DNA of 6,230 bases from an uncultured Actinomycetes bacterium. GTDB lineage: Bacteria; Actinomycetota; Acidimicrobiia; Acidimicrobiales; Microtrichaceae. Under the pieces are notes generated by a model that saw only the letters and a program-made list of their open reading frames with translations, searched no databases and was not told where the DNA came from. A program made the translations under genes and the position numbers. Below, one piece after another: positions 5,762 through 6,230 of the stretch (position 1 is the first letter of the stretch; each line of letters begins with the position of its first letter). Location: contig CAIYXG010000318.1 of the NCBI GenBank assembly GCA_903930035.1, positions 1-6,230 on the forward strand, given 5' to 3'.

Positions 5762-6230
5762 CGTCCACCGCCAGCACCTGGCCGGTCACGTAGGTGGACG
5801 CGTCGCCCGCCAGGAACAGCAGGGCGCCGTCGAGCTCGTCGAGGTCGCCGGCGCGCCCCATGGGGGTGTTGCGCACGATGAACGCCTGGCCGGCCTCGTC
5901 GTCGAACATCTCGGCCTGGGTCATCTCGGTCGGGAACCAGCCGGGGGCGATGGCGTTGACCCGGACCCCCTTGCGGCCCCACTCGCAGCCCAGCTGGCGG
6001 GTCATGTTGACCACGGCGCCCTTGGACGTGCAGTAGGCGACCTCGGTCACGGGGCTGGAGGCCGCCAGGCCGTAGATCGAGGCCAGGTTCACGATGCTGC
6101 CGGCGCCGGCGGCGAGCATGTGGCGGCCGGCCAGCTGGCACAGGTGGAACAGGGCGACGACGTTCACGTCGAGCATCTCCTGCAGCCGGTCGAGCGTCTC
6201 GGTGGCCGCCGGCTCGGGCGTGCCGATGCC
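5742..6230 (-). CDS. SDR family NAD(P)-dependent oxidoreductase (partial, N-terminus beyond window)
   Basis: The C-terminal 162 residues of a classical short-chain dehydrogenase/reductase are visible; the N-terminal TGxxxGxG cofactor loop lies outside the window. In visible numbering the catalytic tetrad is present: Asn23 in MLDVNVV (19-25), Ser51 in NLASIYG (48-54), Tyr66 and Lys70 in YCTSK (66-70). VRVNAIAPGWFPTEM (89-103) is the usual NAD(P)-binding PG motif, and GQVLAVDGGW (150-159) the typical C-terminal signature. Ser51 and Tyr66 are 15 residues apart, two more than in many SDRs, a mild variant. The reading frame is open to the window edge, so the Met at 6176 is internal, not the start. 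It ends 20 bp inside the lipoprotein esterase gene, so the two are probably co-transcribed and coupled. Relatives include 3-oxoacyl-ACP reductases and gluconate 5-dehydrogenase-like enzymes. The substrate and the NADH/NADPH choice cannot be decided without the N-terminus. Confidence 0.93.
   Translation of the reverse strand, partial: GIGTPEPAATETLDRLQEMLDVNVVALFHLCQLAGRHMLAAGAGSIVNLASIYGLAASSPVTEVAYCTSKGAVVNMTRQLGCEWGRKGVRVNAIAPGWFPTEMTQAEMFDDEAGQAFIVRNTPMGRAGDLDELDGALLFLAGDASTYVTGQVLAVDGGWLAR

Noticed and set aside
4706..5881. A 391-codon plus-strand open frame opposite the lipoprotein and SDR genes
   Set aside because: It is antisense to two genes with intact catalytic motifs, and is His/Gly/Arg-rich without a domain signature.
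5742..6176. SDR gene starting at the Met at 6176
   Set aside because: The frame stays open to the window end, and the residues before this Met (ETLDRLQEMLDVNV) are normal SDR sequence, so this Met is internal.

Overview
The window is very GC-rich (roughly three quarters G+C by eye), with GTG starts, weak or absent Shine-Dalgarno sequences and tightly packed genes. This suggests a high-GC actinobacterium. The unidentified proteins and the PimB'-like glycosyltransferase would fit a member of the Acidimicrobiia or a relative, but that placement is inference. No rRNA, tRNA, CRISPR array, insertion sequence or prophage gene is visible. I see seven protein genes, two of them cut by the window edges.

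Layout. Positions 1-3972 hold a four-gene minus-strand cluster. In transcription order it encodes a divergent IF-2B/Rossmann-like protein of unknown role (3972-3172), a dienelactone hydrolase family protein (3149-2463), a cytoplasmic GH36 alpha-galactosidase-like enzyme (2452-758) and a GT4 glycosyltransferase resembling the mannosyltransferase PimB' (761-1, C-terminus missing). The spacings are 22 bp, 10 bp and a 4-bp ATGA overlap, so co-transcription is likely. A 178-bp divergent intergenic region (3973-4150) carries a G/C-rich tandem repeat of period 24. It separates the cluster from a single plus-strand gene (4151-4636) for a small thioredoxin-fold-like protein without a CxxC motif. That gene converges, across a 42-bp gap with a GC hairpin, on a second minus-strand pair: an SDR oxidoreductase (6230-5742, N-terminus missing) followed, with a 20-bp overlap, by a secreted lipoprotein esterase of the PHB depolymerase/LpqC/CE1 type (5761-4679).

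How the genes may work together. The GH36 hydrolase and the GT4 enzyme are translationally coupled, which hints at shared glycan or glycolipid metabolism. The dienelactone hydrolase and the IF-2B-like protein have no obvious pathway link to them. The SDR and lipoprotein esterase could act in sequence on a hydroxyacyl ester or related substrate, but nothing in the sequence fixes the substrate. No clear novel system stands out. The most notable signals are a repeated TAnnnT motif 6-7 nt upstream of three start codons (possible leaderless promoters), the two poorly characterised proteins on either side of the repeat-bearing divergent region, and the GH36-GT4 coupling.
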